64,000 nucleotides of DNA. Source: an uncultured bacterium. GTDB lineage: Bacteria > Fidelibacterota > Marinisomatia > Marinisomatales > Marinisomataceae. Below are positions 37,648-47,460 of this stretch, piece after piece. The stretch covers positions 219,247 through 283,246 of the forward strand of contig CALSRE010000002.1 of assembly GCA_943788675.1 (NCBI GenBank), read 5' to 3'. Positions within the stretch are counted from its first letter, which is position 1. The number at the start of each line of letters is the position of its first letter. Both the position numbers and the translations under genes were made by a program. The notes beneath the pieces were generated by a model. It was not told where the DNA came from, did no database searches, and saw only the letters and a list, made by a program, of their open reading frames with translations.

Positions 37648-38248
37648 CGCTAATTAAAGTTAAATTTTTAATATTAATCATCTTATCACATATAGACTTA
37701 CTTTCATCAATATGGTGGGTGGAAAAAATAATTGATCTTCCTTCTGATTTAAAGCGAGTAAAAATTTTCTTAAAAGCCTTTATTCCTTGATAATCTAGAT
37801 TGCTAAACGGCTCATCGATAAACAGGTAGTCCCATTTCAAATTCATTGCAATTACTAGCTTGTTACGCTGAAGATTTCCTTGCGAAAAAAATTTTAATGG
37901 CATACCTCTTAATTCTGCTATATTTAATATTTCTAAAGAATTATTAAATGTATTCATATCTATCTTTTGATTATGATACCTAGAAAGAATTGTCAAATTT
38001 TCTTCTATAGTTAAGTCTCCAAAAACATTAGCCTTATCACTTAAAAATAAGAAATTAGCATTTGACTTAAATTCTACAAATCCTGAATCATAGCTTATTA
38101 AACCTGATATACATTTTAAAAATGTTGTTTTACCGCAGCCATTTACACCTGATATAGCACAAATTTTTCCCAAGTCTATAGAAAAAGAAACATTTTGCAA
38201 TACACAGGTGTTTGAAAATGATTTATTAAGATTTTTTACTATTAACAT
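37637..38248 (-). CDS. ccmA: Cytochrome c maturation ATP-binding protein CcmA
   Basis: ABC ATPase of 203 aa. Walker A is GVNGCGKTTF (residues 34-43), Walker B YLFIDEPFSNLD (near 142) and switch His STHHID. The signature motif is degenerate (FFSQGNLQR in place of LSGGQ), which is usual for CcmA. It overlaps ccmB by 11 nt. A tiny ORF immediately upstream overlaps its start. Confidence 0.93.
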   Translation of the reverse strand: MLIVKNLNKSFSNTCVLQNVSFSIDLGKICAISGVNGCGKTTFLKCISGLISYDSGFVEFKSNANFLFLSDKANVFGDLTIEENLTILSRYHNQKIDMNTFNNSLEILNIAELRGMPLKFFSQGNLQRNKLVIAMNLKWDYLFIDEPFSNLDYQGIKAFKKIFTRFKSEGRSIIFSTHHIDESKSICDKMINIKNLTLISDVI

Positions 38249-38336
38249 TATTTAATGTTTTGATTAATGGCCAAAAAACATATACAATTACAATAAATAA
38301 AAATGAAAAAATAAATATTTGATTAAATAGCTCCAT
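38226..38336 (-). CDS. Tiny membrane ORF between ccmF and ccmA
   Basis: 36-codon ORF with ATG at 38336, one base after the ccmF stop, ending 23 nt inside ccmA. It encodes one hydrophobic helix (about residues 7-25) followed by a polar Asn/Lys tail. No family is recognisable. Its position in a gap that is otherwise unusually long for this operon (89 nt) and the tight coupling to both neighbours suggest a real small Ccm accessory subunit, but composition bias alone could produce it. Confidence 0.5.
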   Translation of the reverse strand: MELFNQIFIFSFLFIVIVYVFWPLIKTLNNVNSKKS

Positions 38337-38337
38337 T

Positions 38338-40308
38338 TTACATTTTTCTCCTTGAAGGCCAGAATGCAAATAATGAACCTATTACCATCATAATTCCACC
38401 AATCCACACCCAATTGACTAAAGGATTAATCATTATTTTAAAATAACCGAGATTTTTCTGAGCATCATAAGCTGAAAAGATTGAATATATATCTTTTTGA
38501 ATAGTGCTATGGATGTCTAATTCACTATGGGGCTGTCGTTTTTCTGGGTCAGAATTCCAGTAAAAATAAATTCTTTTTTCAGGTTTAAGATTTGTTAAAA
38601 ACTGATTCTCTTTATCTATAACATCTATATTGCTTAAAAAAGCATAGTGATTGTCTCTTGCCTCACTTTCAATACTATTAAGCTTGAAAGTATAATTAGC
38701 AAAATAGATTTGTTGGCCTGGAGCTAAACTAAATTCTTTTTCAACTTCAAACGCTCTGCCAATGAACCCAACAAATATAAGTACAATTCCTATGTGTACA
38801 ATATATCCACCATTTTTATGCCTATTACTAAGCAACATGCTTGCAAAAGATACAAAAACATTCGAAGAAGATTTTTTCTGTTTTTTATATGACTTATAAA
38901 ACTCTCCCAGAATTGAAGTTAAAGTGAATGTTATGCCCATAATTGCAACCAAAACATACAGCTGAAAAGATGCTGAAAACAGAAAATAGCTAAAACCAGA
39001 AATAAAGCTGATAGTTGAAGGCGTTTTAAATCTACGTAATAAAATATCTTTAGATGTGTAATTCCATGAGAGCAAGGGTCCAATTCCCATTAAAAACAAT
39101 AAAACCAAACCAATAGGTATATTGAGTTGATTAAAATATGAAGCTCCAACGTATATTTTATTTCCATCCCATGCTTCTGATAAAATTGGAAATAGCGTAC
39201 CCCACATTATCGTAAAGCACATTAAAATAAGTATTAAGTTGTTATAAAGAAATCCGCCTTCTCTTGATGTAAAAGAATCAATTCGGTCATCTGTATCTAA
39301 ATAAGACTTTCTCTTAAAAAACCAAAAAACTGTATACAAAATTAATAAAGAAAGAAAACTAAAAAACATTGGCCCTAAATTTTCAGCTGTAAATGAATGT
39401 ACAGATGAAATAACGCCACTTCTTGTAATAAATGTGCCTAGAATGACTAATAAATAAGTTGAAGTTGCTAATAGAAAATTCCATTTTTTTAGCATACCTC
39501 TTTTTTCTTGAATCATTGAAGAGTGAATAAAAGCTGTCAATGTAAGCCAAGGCATTAGTGAAGAATTTTCTACAGGATCCCATGCCCAGTAACCACCCCA
39601 ACCTAATTCATTATAAGCCCAATAACCGCCAAGAATTATACCAGCTGAAAGAAATGTCCATACAAACAACGACCATCTCCTTATAGATTGTACCCAATCA
39701 AATGTAATATCTTTTGAAATAGATGCGGCTAAAGCCATAACAAAAACTATAGCTGAACCAGTAAATCCTACATATAAAATAGGAGGATGTATAGCCATAA
39801 AGAAATTCTGCAACAATGGATTTAATCCATTCCCATTTTGAACAACAATATCAGCAGAAACCGGATCAAATGGATTTGCTATAAAATTTGATAATAGAAT
39901 AAAAAATGAAAAAATAAATGCAAGTATTAAATATGAATGAAACTTGAGAGAATTCATTCTTTTTAATGTTGTATAAATATAGACGACTGTGAAAATTGAA
40001 GTTATAAAAGACCAGAATAATAATGATCCAGCCTGCCCTGCCCACAAAGCTGTAACTTTAAAAAACATAGGTGTTTCATAACTAGTATATTGCGCAACAT
40101 ATTGGAGGTTAAAATTGCTAACTAGCAGTTCATTCAATAAACAAAAAAAAGCTAAAAATATACTATAACATGTCGCTAAAATTGCTCTTTCAGCTACAAG
40201 CAAATAGTTTTTTTTTCCTAAAAAATTGAATAAACCAAGAAATAAAAATGAAGAGAAAATTAAACCTCCTGCTAAACTGATTGCTATGCTACCAATTTGA
40301 GAGATCAT
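38338..40308 (-). CDS. ccmF: Haem lyase subunit CcmF
   Basis: 656 aa, about 14-15 helices. The WWD haem-binding domain reads GWGGYWAWDPVENSSLMPWL near residues 236-255, and four periplasmic His positions expected of CcmF are plausible. The C-terminal periplasmic domain precedes a last helix (near 630-650). It attaches haem from CcmE to apocytochrome c. It starts at the last base of ccmE. No ccmH or ccmG follows. Confidence 0.96.
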   Translation of the reverse strand: MISQIGSIAISLAGGLIFSSFLFLGLFNFLGKKNYLLVAERAILATCYSIFLAFFCLLNELLVSNFNLQYVAQYTSYETPMFFKVTALWAGQAGSLLFWSFITSIFTVVYIYTTLKRMNSLKFHSYLILAFIFSFFILLSNFIANPFDPVSADIVVQNGNGLNPLLQNFFMAIHPPILYVGFTGSAIVFVMALAASISKDITFDWVQSIRRWSLFVWTFLSAGIILGGYWAYNELGWGGYWAWDPVENSSLMPWLTLTAFIHSSMIQEKRGMLKKWNFLLATSTYLLVILGTFITRSGVISSVHSFTAENLGPMFFSFLSLLILYTVFWFFKRKSYLDTDDRIDSFTSREGGFLYNNLILILMCFTIMWGTLFPILSEAWDGNKIYVGASYFNQLNIPIGLVLLFLMGIGPLLSWNYTSKDILLRRFKTPSTISFISGFSYFLFSASFQLYVLVAIMGITFTLTSILGEFYKSYKKQKKSSSNVFVSFASMLLSNRHKNGGYIVHIGIVLIFVGFIGRAFEVEKEFSLAPGQQIYFANYTFKLNSIESEARDNHYAFLSNIDVIDKENQFLTNLKPEKRIYFYWNSDPEKRQPHSELDIHSTIQKDIYSIFSAYDAQKNLGYFKIMINPLVNWVWIGGIMMVIGSLFAFWPSRRKM

Positions 40309-40715
40309 TATATTTTTTCAGTATTTTTTAGATCGCCTTCATATCTAGAGGCACACTTTGTTTGTAATTCCGTGGCAGATATTTGACTATTATCAAAAGA
40401 GCCTGAAACTACAACCTCAGCATCATCTTTAAATAAGTCAGGACGAATGCCATAGTAATACACTTTAACGCTGTCGTCATTTTGATATACAAAAAAAGAT
40501 GCTTCTAATTGATCTTCTTCAGATATAACGATTGAATTTGGTTTAATATATCCACCAACCTTTACTTTATCGATCTGATTAGAAATATCTGATAATTCAG
40601 CTACAGAATAATATCGAACAGTTAATGAGCTGTCTTGTTTGAAATTAGTTAAGTAAAAAATCCAACTAATAACAATTACAAAAATAATTGATATAGAAAT
40701 GTTAACTTTATTCAT
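40308..40715 (-). CDS. ccmE: Haem chaperone CcmE, CxxxY variant
   Basis: 135 aa with one N-terminal helix (about residues 5-23) and an OB-fold periplasmic domain. In E. coli haem is bound covalently by His in the HDENY motif. Here the equivalent C-terminal motif is KCASRYEGD, giving Cys121 and Tyr125, the CxxxY form known from archaea and sulfate reducers such as Desulfovibrio. The RPDLFKD segment near residue 91 is a family hallmark. It is the first gene of the ccm run, 3 nt after the mutase gene. Confidence 0.93.
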   Translation of the reverse strand: MNKVNISISIIFVIVISWIFYLTNFKQDSSLTVRYYSVAELSDISNQIDKVKVGGYIKPNSIVISEEDQLEASFFVYQNDDSVKVYYYGIRPDLFKDDAEVVVSGSFDNSQISATELQTKCASRYEGDLKNTEKI

Positions 40716-40718
40716 ACT

Positions 40719-42314
40719 TTAAATTCCAAAAGATTCTTCCCATTCTCCATAAACTTCCTTCATCACTTCAACAATTTCACCTACAGTGCCACCTGCTTCT
40801 GCAACTTCCACTAAAAAGGGGACTAAATTTAAATCTTTTTTGCAGGCATTGCTCAATTTTTTCATTTTTTCTTCAAGAAGCTTATTGTCTCTTGTTTCTC
40901 TAAGTTTTTCAATCTTTTTTTCTTGTGTTTCTTGAGCATCTTTTGAAATTTTTAAAATTTCAATATCTAATTTTTCATTCTCCTCAACGAAATCATTAAC
41001 TCCAACAATAACTCTTTCTTTAGAATCAACAGATTCTTGATATATAGATGCTGATTCAGCAATTTTCTTTTGAAAATATCCTTCTTCAATAGCCTGAATA
41101 GTACCTCCCATTTCCTTAATTTCATCAAAATATTTATTGGCTTGCATTTCTATTTTATCAGTTAATTCTTCAACATACCATGAACCACCTAATGGATCAG
41201 CTACATTAGGAACTCCTGTTTCAAAAGCTAATATTTGTTGAGTACGTAATGCAATTTTTGCTGCTTTTTCAGATGGCAATGCTAATGTCTCATCCAATGA
41301 ATTAGTATGCAATGAATTTGTACCTCCGAGAACAGCAGACATAGCTTCAAAAGCTGTTCTAACAATATTATTTTCAGGCTGCTGAGCAGTTAATGAACAA
41401 CCCGCTGTTTGAGTATGAAATTTTAACTTTAATGAACTTTCATTTTTTGCTTTATATTTATTTTTTAATCTATTTGCCCAAATCCTTCTGGCAGCTCTAT
41501 ACTTAGCAATTTCTTCGAAAAAATCCATATGTGCATTAAAGAAAAATGATAATCTATGTGCAAAATCATCAATTTTTAAACCTCTCTCAAGAGATTCTTC
41601 TATGTAGGCAAATCCATTATTAAGCGTAAATGCTAATTCTTGAGCAGCAGTTGAACCAGCCTCTCTAATGTGATAACCGCTAACTGATACAGGATTATAT
41701 AAAGGCATTTTTTCTGAGCAAAATTCAATGATATCAACTACCAATTTTACTGAGGGTTCAGGTGGAAAAATCCACTCTTTTTGAGCCATATACTCTTTTA
41801 AAGCATCATTTTGCAACGTACCTCTCAACGTGCTTATATCAATATTGTTCTTTTTTGCTAAAGCTACATAAAAAGCAAAAAGAATAATTGCGGGACCATT
41901 TATTGTTTGAGAAACTGAAATTTTTTCAAGATTAATTCCATCAAATAATGTTTCCATATCCTCTAATGAAGACACATTTACTCCGCAAACACCGACCTCA
42001 CCAACCGATAATTCATGATCTGGATCATAACCCATGAGAGTTGGCATATCATATGCCACAGATAATCCAGTTTGCCCATTCTTAAGAAGATATTTATATC
42101 TTTCATTTGTCTTTTCAGGAGTACTAAATCCAGAAAATTGTCTCATTGTCCACAACTTACCTCTATACATATTTTTATGAATTCCTCTAGTATATGGAAA
42201 GTGCCCAGGATCAATATTATATCTATCTTCGCCACCACTTGATGAATAGAACTCATTAAGCTCATCTCCGCTTATACTTTTAAAGCTTTGATTTCTTTTT
42301 GGTTTTTTAGTCAT
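40719..42314 (-). CDS. B12-dependent acyl-CoA mutase large subunit (methylmalonyl-/isobutyryl-CoA mutase family)
   Basis: 531 aa TIM-barrel catalytic subunit without the C-terminal DxHxxG cobalamin-binding domain, which must be on a separate small subunit not in this window. Motifs include PYTRGIHKNMYRGKLWTMRQ, YDMPTLMGYD and TLQNDALKEYMAQKEW. At the two residues that discriminate substrates, this protein has Phe60 and Gln178, 118 apart. Isobutyryl-CoA mutase has Phe80 and Gln198; methylmalonyl-CoA mutase has Tyr89 and Arg207. It is therefore more likely an isobutyryl-type mutase than a methylmalonyl one. Its start overlaps dxs by 8 nt. Confidence 0.9.
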   Translation of the reverse strand: MTKKPKRNQSFKSISGDELNEFYSSSGGEDRYNIDPGHFPYTRGIHKNMYRGKLWTMRQFSGFSTPEKTNERYKYLLKNGQTGLSVAYDMPTLMGYDPDHELSVGEVGVCGVNVSSLEDMETLFDGINLEKISVSQTINGPAIILFAFYVALAKKNNIDISTLRGTLQNDALKEYMAQKEWIFPPEPSVKLVVDIIEFCSEKMPLYNPVSVSGYHIREAGSTAAQELAFTLNNGFAYIEESLERGLKIDDFAHRLSFFFNAHMDFFEEIAKYRAARRIWANRLKNKYKAKNESSLKLKFHTQTAGCSLTAQQPENNIVRTAFEAMSAVLGGTNSLHTNSLDETLALPSEKAAKIALRTQQILAFETGVPNVADPLGGSWYVEELTDKIEMQANKYFDEIKEMGGTIQAIEEGYFQKKIAESASIYQESVDSKERVIVGVNDFVEENEKLDIEILKISKDAQETQEKKIEKLRETRDNKLLEEKMKKLSNACKKDLNLVPFLVEVAEAGGTVGEIVEVMKEVYGEWEESFGI

Positions 42315-44178
42315 TTATCTTCTTAATAAAGTTAAAAATATTTTCATACAAAGTTACTGAATCTAATCCAATTTCTTCTAATAAAACATCTCTAGGTCCA
42401 TGATCTACAAATCTATTTGGAACACCTAAAGTTAAAATATCTTTAGAAAGATTATTTTTTGCAGACCAATTCAATATGCCTTCCCCAAAACCACCATCTA
42501 TGACACCCTCTTCAATGGTAACAATTTTTTTAAATTTTTTAAAAGATGAATTTAGGTAATCAATATCCATAGGTTTAATAAATCTACAATTAACAACTTC
42601 TGCAGTAATATTCTTTTCAGCTAATTTTCGGCAAATCTCTAAACTTTTATGCACCATTGAGCCAACTGCAAGAATAAGAACATCTTCTCCAGAACTTAAA
42701 ACCTCCCAAGATCCTATTGATAATTTTTTAGGTTTTAAATTGTCAAACACAACCGACGACTCCTTTGGATATCTTATGGTAAAAGGTGTTTTTTCATTTA
42801 ATGAGGCAGTGTAAAGCAAATTATTTAATTCATTTCCATCCTTTGGAGCAGAAATTATAATGTTTTGAATACATCTTAAATATGCTATATCTAATACACC
42901 ATGATGCGTAGCACCATCTTCTCCAACCAAACCTGACCTATCTAAACAAAAAATTACAGGTAGATTTTGCAAGGATATATCATGAACTATATGGTCAAAA
43001 GCTCTTTGTAAAAAAGTTGAATAAATTGCTACTATAGGGATTTTATTTTCTGTTGCCAATCCACCGCTAAAAGTTACAGCATGCCCCTCAGCTATTCCTA
43101 CATCATAAAATCTATTTGGAAATTTTGACGAATAACTAACTAAACCTGCTCCTTCTCTCATGGCAGCTGTGATAGCAACAATATTTTTGTTTTCTTTTGC
43201 AAGGTTGCATATTACTTCACCAAAAACGTTTTGATATATAGGTGCTTGGATAGGCTTATCATTAGAATCTTTTTTTCTTTCTTTTACACTATGATATTTT
43301 AAAGGATCATCCTCCGCATAATCCAAACCTTTACCCTTTTTAGTAATTGCATGCAAAACCACTGGTGTATCTAGATCTTTAATTTTTTCTAATACATCGA
43401 CAAGCTCAGTAATATTATGACCATCAATTGGTCCAAAATATCTAAAACCTAAATCTTCAAAAACTGTTGTTGGAAGAAAAAACTTTTTTGCGCTAGACTC
43501 TGCTTTTCTGAGTATAGACTCACCTACCTTCAAACTGCTTGGTAGTTTTTTTATTGTTTTATAGATCCATTTTCTAAACTTATTATAATTTTTATTAGTA
43601 GCAATTTTTACTAAATAATTTCTAAAAGCTCCTACATTAGGACTGATAGACATATCGTTATCATTAACAATTACAAGTAGTTGTTTTTTTATATTTCCAG
43701 CATTATTCATCGCTTCAAATGCTAAGCCACCTGATAAGGCGCCGTCTCCTATAATACTAACAACTTTAAAATTATCATTTTCCAAATTTCTACTTGCTGC
43801 TATTCCAAGCGCTGCTGAAATAGAAGTAGATGCATGCCCAGCACCAAAAACATCATATTCACTTTCAGACCTTTTTAAAAACCCGCTTAAACCTTGATAC
43901 TTTCTTATAGTTGAGAAATTGTCATATCTCCCTGTAAGAATTTTATGAGCATATGCTTGATGTCCTGTATCCCATACAATTTTATCTTTAGGTGTATCAA
44001 AAACATAGTGAATAGCAGTTGTAATCTCAACAGCTCCGAGCGTTGGTGCTAAATGTCCACCTATCTCATTTATAGTTTCTGTTATATGCAATCTCAACTC
44101 ATCACATACATTCCCTAGCTTTTCTTTAGGAATGCTTTTTAGATCATTAGGTGTTTTTATATTGTTTATATACTTCAT
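42307..44178 (-). CDS. dxs: 1-deoxy-D-xylulose-5-phosphate synthase
   Basis: First step of the MEP isoprenoid pathway (pyruvate plus glyceraldehyde-3-phosphate), thiamine-pyrophosphate dependent. It is 623 aa. The TPP/Mg motif is GDGALSGGLAFEAMNNAG (residues 144-161) with NDNDMSISPNVG near 173. The transketolase-like central domain has YDVGIAEGHAV and DRSGLVGEDGATHHG near residue 415. ispH lies 1.4 kb upstream on the same strand, so both MEP genes are in one unit with pdxST. Confidence 0.97.
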   Translation of the reverse strand: MKYINNIKTPNDLKSIPKEKLGNVCDELRLHITETINEIGGHLAPTLGAVEITTAIHYVFDTPKDKIVWDTGHQAYAHKILTGRYDNFSTIRKYQGLSGFLKRSESEYDVFGAGHASTSISAALGIAASRNLENDNFKVVSIIGDGALSGGLAFEAMNNAGNIKKQLLVIVNDNDMSISPNVGAFRNYLVKIATNKNYNKFRKWIYKTIKKLPSSLKVGESILRKAESSAKKFFLPTTVFEDLGFRYFGPIDGHNITELVDVLEKIKDLDTPVVLHAITKKGKGLDYAEDDPLKYHSVKERKKDSNDKPIQAPIYQNVFGEVICNLAKENKNIVAITAAMREGAGLVSYSSKFPNRFYDVGIAEGHAVTFSGGLATENKIPIVAIYSTFLQRAFDHIVHDISLQNLPVIFCLDRSGLVGEDGATHHGVLDIAYLRCIQNIIISAPKDGNELNNLLYTASLNEKTPFTIRYPKESSVVFDNLKPKKLSIGSWEVLSSGEDVLILAVGSMVHKSLEICRKLAEKNITAEVVNCRFIKPMDIDYLNSSFKKFKKIVTIEEGVIDGGFGEGILNWSAKNNLSKDILTLGVPNRFVDHGPRDVLLEEIGLDSVTLYENIFNFIKKIND

Positions 44179-44742
44179 CTATTTTTTATTAAAACAAATA
44201 CTATGTATCAAAGTTTCATTTAATAATTCTGGATGGCATGTTACTCCTACGTGCATTCCTTGCTTTACCCCAATTACTTCATTTTTGTAAGTTGCAAAAA
44301 CTTCAACATCTTTTCCAATTTCTTTTATTTTTGGCGCTCTGATAAAAAGCGCTTTAGTATCTTTGCTTGAGTCTAAATAATTAACTGAAATGTTTCCCTC
44401 AAAAGAATGTACCTGTCTTCCATAAGCATTTCTTTGCATAATAACATCTAAAAAACCAAAATTATAAACTCTCTCATCGTTTGCTTGTTTAGACATTAAA
44501 ATAATGCCAGCGCAAGTACCTAGTATAGGTTTGTAATTTGAAAAATCTTTAATTCCATCAATTAAATTGTCATTTTTTTTAAATAGCTTTGAAATTGTTG
44601 TTGATTCTCCTCCCGGAAAAACAAGACCATCTAAACAATCAAGGTCTTTAGATTTATTAACTAGCCTATAATCTAGATTAAGTTTTTTAATAACTTTTAT
44701 GTGAGCATCAAAATTTCCTTGAAGTGCAAGGACGCCAATCAC
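44179..44742 (-). CDS. pdxT: Pyridoxal 5'-phosphate synthase glutaminase subunit PdxT
   Basis: 187 aa class I glutaminase that feeds ammonia to PdxS. The nucleophile elbow GTCAGIIL (Cys76 region), the GGESTTISKLF motif near residue 44 and the catalytic His-Glu in TCHPEL are intact. The start is GTG at 44742, 2 nt after pdxS; this is the only start giving the expected IGVLALQGNFDAH N-terminus. Confidence 0.96.
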   Translation of the reverse strand: MIGVLALQGNFDAHIKVIKKLNLDYRLVNKSKDLDCLDGLVFPGGESTTISKLFKKNDNLIDGIKDFSNYKPILGTCAGIILMSKQANDERVYNFGFLDVIMQRNAYGRQVHSFEGNISVNYLDSSKDTKALFIRAPKIKEIGKDVEVFATYKNEVIGVKQGMHVGVTCHPELLNETLIHSICFNKK

Positions 44743-44744
44743 AA

Positions 44745-45617
44745 TCAGTCTCCTCTATTAGAAAATTTTTCTTCTTCAGCAATATCAGACATAAGAATCC
44801 CTTTCATAGCATCTTTCAGATTATAAGAGGCGCTTAATACATCTTTTGCATTTTTGTAATGTGTTACTGATTTTACAATTGCATGTGCTCTTTCAGATGG
44901 ATCTTCACTCTTAAATATTCCCGAGCCTACAAAAACTGTTTCAGCTCCTAATTGCATCATCAATGATGCATCTGCAGGAGTTGCAATTCCTCCAGCAGCA
45001 AAGTTAGGAACGGTAAGTTTTTGATTTTTTGCTACCTCTTCAACCAAATCAACAGGAACTCTATATTCTTCTGCTTTTAAAGATAAGTCTGCATTTTGAA
45101 GTTCAATAATTTGAGAAGTGATCATTTTCATATGTCTAACTGCTTCTACAATATTTCCACTTCCAGCTTCACCTTTAGTTCGAATTAAAGCTGCGCCTTC
45201 ATGAATTCTTCTCAATGCTTCTCCTAAGTTCCTTGCACCACAAACGAATGGTGCTTTAAAAGGATGCTTGTCTACATGCGCATACTCATCTGCCATTGTT
45301 AACACTTCGCTTTCATCGATAAAATCTACTTCTAATGCTTCCAAGATTTGAGCTTCGGCAAAATGTCCAATTCTACATTTAGCCATAACAGGTATAGACA
45401 CATTCTCCTGTATTTCTTTGATCATATGAGGATTACTCATTCTAGCAACCCCACCATCTTTTCTAATATCTGAAGGTATTCTTTCAAGAGCCATAACTGA
45501 TACTGCTCCTGCGTCTTCTGCTATTTTGGCTTGCTCAACGTTTGTTACATCCATAATTACCCCGCCCTTTAACATTTCTGCTAAACCGACTTTAACTTTA
45601 AATGATTCTTTACTCAT
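44745..45617 (-). CDS. pdxS: Pyridoxal 5'-phosphate synthase lyase subunit PdxS
   Basis: 290 aa TIM-barrel enzyme that builds PLP from ribose-5-phosphate, glyceraldehyde-3-phosphate and ammonia. Visible: [20 protein letters not shown] (residues 18-37), [24 protein letters not shown] with a catalytic Lys near 80, and [17 protein letters not shown] near residue 212. It overlaps ispH by 8 nt. PdxST makes this a DXP-independent PLP pathway even though dxs is next to it. Confidence 0.97.
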   Translation of the reverse strand: MSKESFKVKVGLAEMLKGGVIMDVTNVEQAKIAEDAGAVSVMALERIPSDIRKDGGVARMSNPHMIKEIQENVSIPVMAKCRIGHFAEAQILEALEVDFIDESEVLTMADEYAHVDKHPFKAPFVCGARNLGEALRRIHEGAALIRTKGEAGSGNIVEAVRHMKMITSQIIELQNADLSLKAEEYRVPVDLVEEVAKNQKLTVPNFAAGGIATPADASLMMQLGAETVFVGSGIFKSEDPSERAHAIVKSVTHYKNAKDVLSASYNLKDAMKGILMSDIAEEEKFSNRGD

Positions 45618-46476
45618 GAATAATTTCCTTTTCTTCTGTATTGGTTATTTCTTTGACTTTTTTAATTACTGACTCTATTATCCAATCTGGAGTTGAAGCT
45701 CCTGCAGATATTCCTATTGAATTTACATCACTTGTTATCCAAGCGAAATCAATTTCTGCTGCACAAGTAACTTGATAAGTATTTTTATTTCTTTCTTTAC
45801 TCAATTCTGCTAACCTTTTTGAATTTGCGCTTGTGAAAGAGCCGATAATAATCATCAAGTCTGTAATTTCAGATAACTCCTTAATTTGCTCTTGATTTCT
45901 CTTTGTTGGAAAACAGATTGTATTAACAAACCTCAAGTCAAATACTTTTGTCATCAAAATATTTATAATATCTTGAACATTCTCTATTGTCTGGGTTGAC
46001 TGACTTACTATCCCTGCTTTCTTAGTTTTTCTTAATGCTTTTGCTTCTTCGACTGAAGCTATAATTATTGGATCTGGTATTTGACTTGCAATACCTACTA
46101 CTTCATCATGGCCATGATCGCCAATAATAATTATTTTTCTTCCTTCTTTATGCAACGCCTTTACTTCATGATGAATTTCATGAACCAATGGACAAGTAGC
46201 ATCTATAATATTCATTTTTTGCTTTTCTGCTTTCTGCCAAACATCTTTAGCTGTTCCATGAGCTCTAAAAAGTACAGGTTTATCCTTAGGAATCTGATCT
46301 AGTTTTTCAACTACCTTTACTCCTTCTTTAGCCAAATCATCTACAACGCTTTCGTTATGAACAATATCACCAAGCATATAGACTTCACCATATTTTTTAC
46401 TCATGTCATAAGCGCTGTTAACAGCATCTCTTACTCCAAAACAATATCCAGCGTCTTTAGCTATTATTATCTTCAT
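45610..46476 (-). CDS. ispH: 4-hydroxy-3-methylbut-2-enyl diphosphate reductase
   Basis: Last step of the MEP pathway, a 4Fe-4S enzyme giving IPP and DMAPP. It is 288 aa. The three cluster Cys are in [11 protein letters not shown] (Cys12), DATCPLVHE (near 94) and [10 protein letters not shown] (near 193). The SGAST-like motif appears as [11 protein letters not shown] near residue 261. It overlaps the DHH phosphoesterase by 20 nt and pdxS by 8. Confidence 0.97.
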   Translation of the reverse strand: MKIIIAKDAGYCFGVRDAVNSAYDMSKKYGEVYMLGDIVHNESVVDDLAKEGVKVVEKLDQIPKDKPVLFRAHGTAKDVWQKAEKQKMNIIDATCPLVHEIHHEVKALHKEGRKIIIIGDHGHDEVVGIASQIPDPIIIASVEEAKALRKTKKAGIVSQSTQTIENVQDIINILMTKVFDLRFVNTICFPTKRNQEQIKELSEITDLMIIIGSFTSANSKRLAELSKERNKNTYQVTCAAEIDFAWITSDVNSIGISAGASTPDWIIESVIKKVKEITNTEEKEIIHE

Positions 46477-47458
46477 TAAACTTATTTATATATGTTGACA
46501 TTAGATTTAAAACAGTTGATTTTACTTCTGAAAATTCACCCTCAACCAAAGCAGCAGCAGCAAATGGATGACCGCCTCCGCCCATTTTTTTAGCAATTTC
46601 ATTAACTCTGTATTTACCTTTTGATCTAAAACTGAGCCTTACTTTGCCCTGTAAATCATACAGCATTAAAGATACCTCCACTCCTTTTATTCCTCTAAAA
46701 AAATCAGTAAAGCCATCAAAATCTTGGTTGTTTCCATTTACCTCTTTAATCATATCGTGGTTCAGTGCAAACCAAACTAAATCTCCTCCACAATCATAAT
46801 TTAATTTTTGAATAACATTGCCCAATAATTTCATTCTACTCACTGAAGAATTTTCATAAATATTTTGATATATCTTTGAAATGTTTAGTCCTTGTTTAAT
46901 AGCATGCACGGCTATTTCGTGACTTATGTCTGTAGTATTACTATGTCTAAAAGAACCAGTATCAGTTAATACTGCTACATAAATTCCTAACATAATATCT
47001 TCTGAAATTTTTGACTTATCAATCTCCCTTAAAAAAGAGTAAAGTATTTCTCCAACAGAGCATGCATTAGTATTAATAAAATCATATGTAAACAAATCGT
47101 TATCTGATTTAGCATGATGATCTATGCTTAATGTTTTGATATTATTATCTTCAATTAGATATGCTATATCGCCAAGTCTGTAAAAATCTCCTATATCCAA
47201 AATCAAACCCAAATCTGCTTTCTTAATAAATGAAACAGCTTCTTCATCAAGTTCTTGAAAAATATTATCCTTATTCAAAAAACTATAGACTTCAGGAATT
47301 GGAGAATGATTTACAATTATACAATCTTTACCAAGTTTACTTAAATATTCATACATAGCATACGCAGAACCCAAACTATCACCATCAGGATTAATATGAG
47401 ATGATATAAAGATTTTATCATGCTTATTAATTATTGATTGAATTTCAGTAAAATTCAT
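46457..47458 (-). CDS. DHH/DHHA1 phosphoesterase (NrnA-like)
   Basis: 333 aa from the ATG at 47458, which has AGAGG 5 nt upstream; an in-frame TTG at 47473 would overlap pduO by 13 nt and is less likely. Motifs: SHINPDGDSLG (near residue 20), the eponymous DHH in SIDHHAKSD (near 110), and the DHHA1 signature GGGGHPFAAA near residue 300. Proteins of this group degrade nanoRNA, pAp or cyclic di-AMP linear products. With cdaA in the same window a role in c-di-AMP turnover is possible but unproven. Confidence 0.9.
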   Translation of the reverse strand: MNFTEIQSIINKHDKIFISSHINPDGDSLGSAYAMYEYLSKLGKDCIIVNHSPIPEVYSFLNKDNIFQELDEEAVSFIKKADLGLILDIGDFYRLGDIAYLIEDNNIKTLSIDHHAKSDNDLFTYDFINTNACSVGEILYSFLREIDKSKISEDIMLGIYVAVLTDTGSFRHSNTTDISHEIAVHAIKQGLNISKIYQNIYENSSVSRMKLLGNVIQKLNYDCGGDLVWFALNHDMIKEVNGNNQDFDGFTDFFRGIKGVEVSLMLYDLQGKVRLSFRSKGKYRVNEIAKKMGGGGHPFAAAALVEGEFSEVKSTVLNLMSTYINKFNEDNNS

Positions 47459-47460
47459 AA

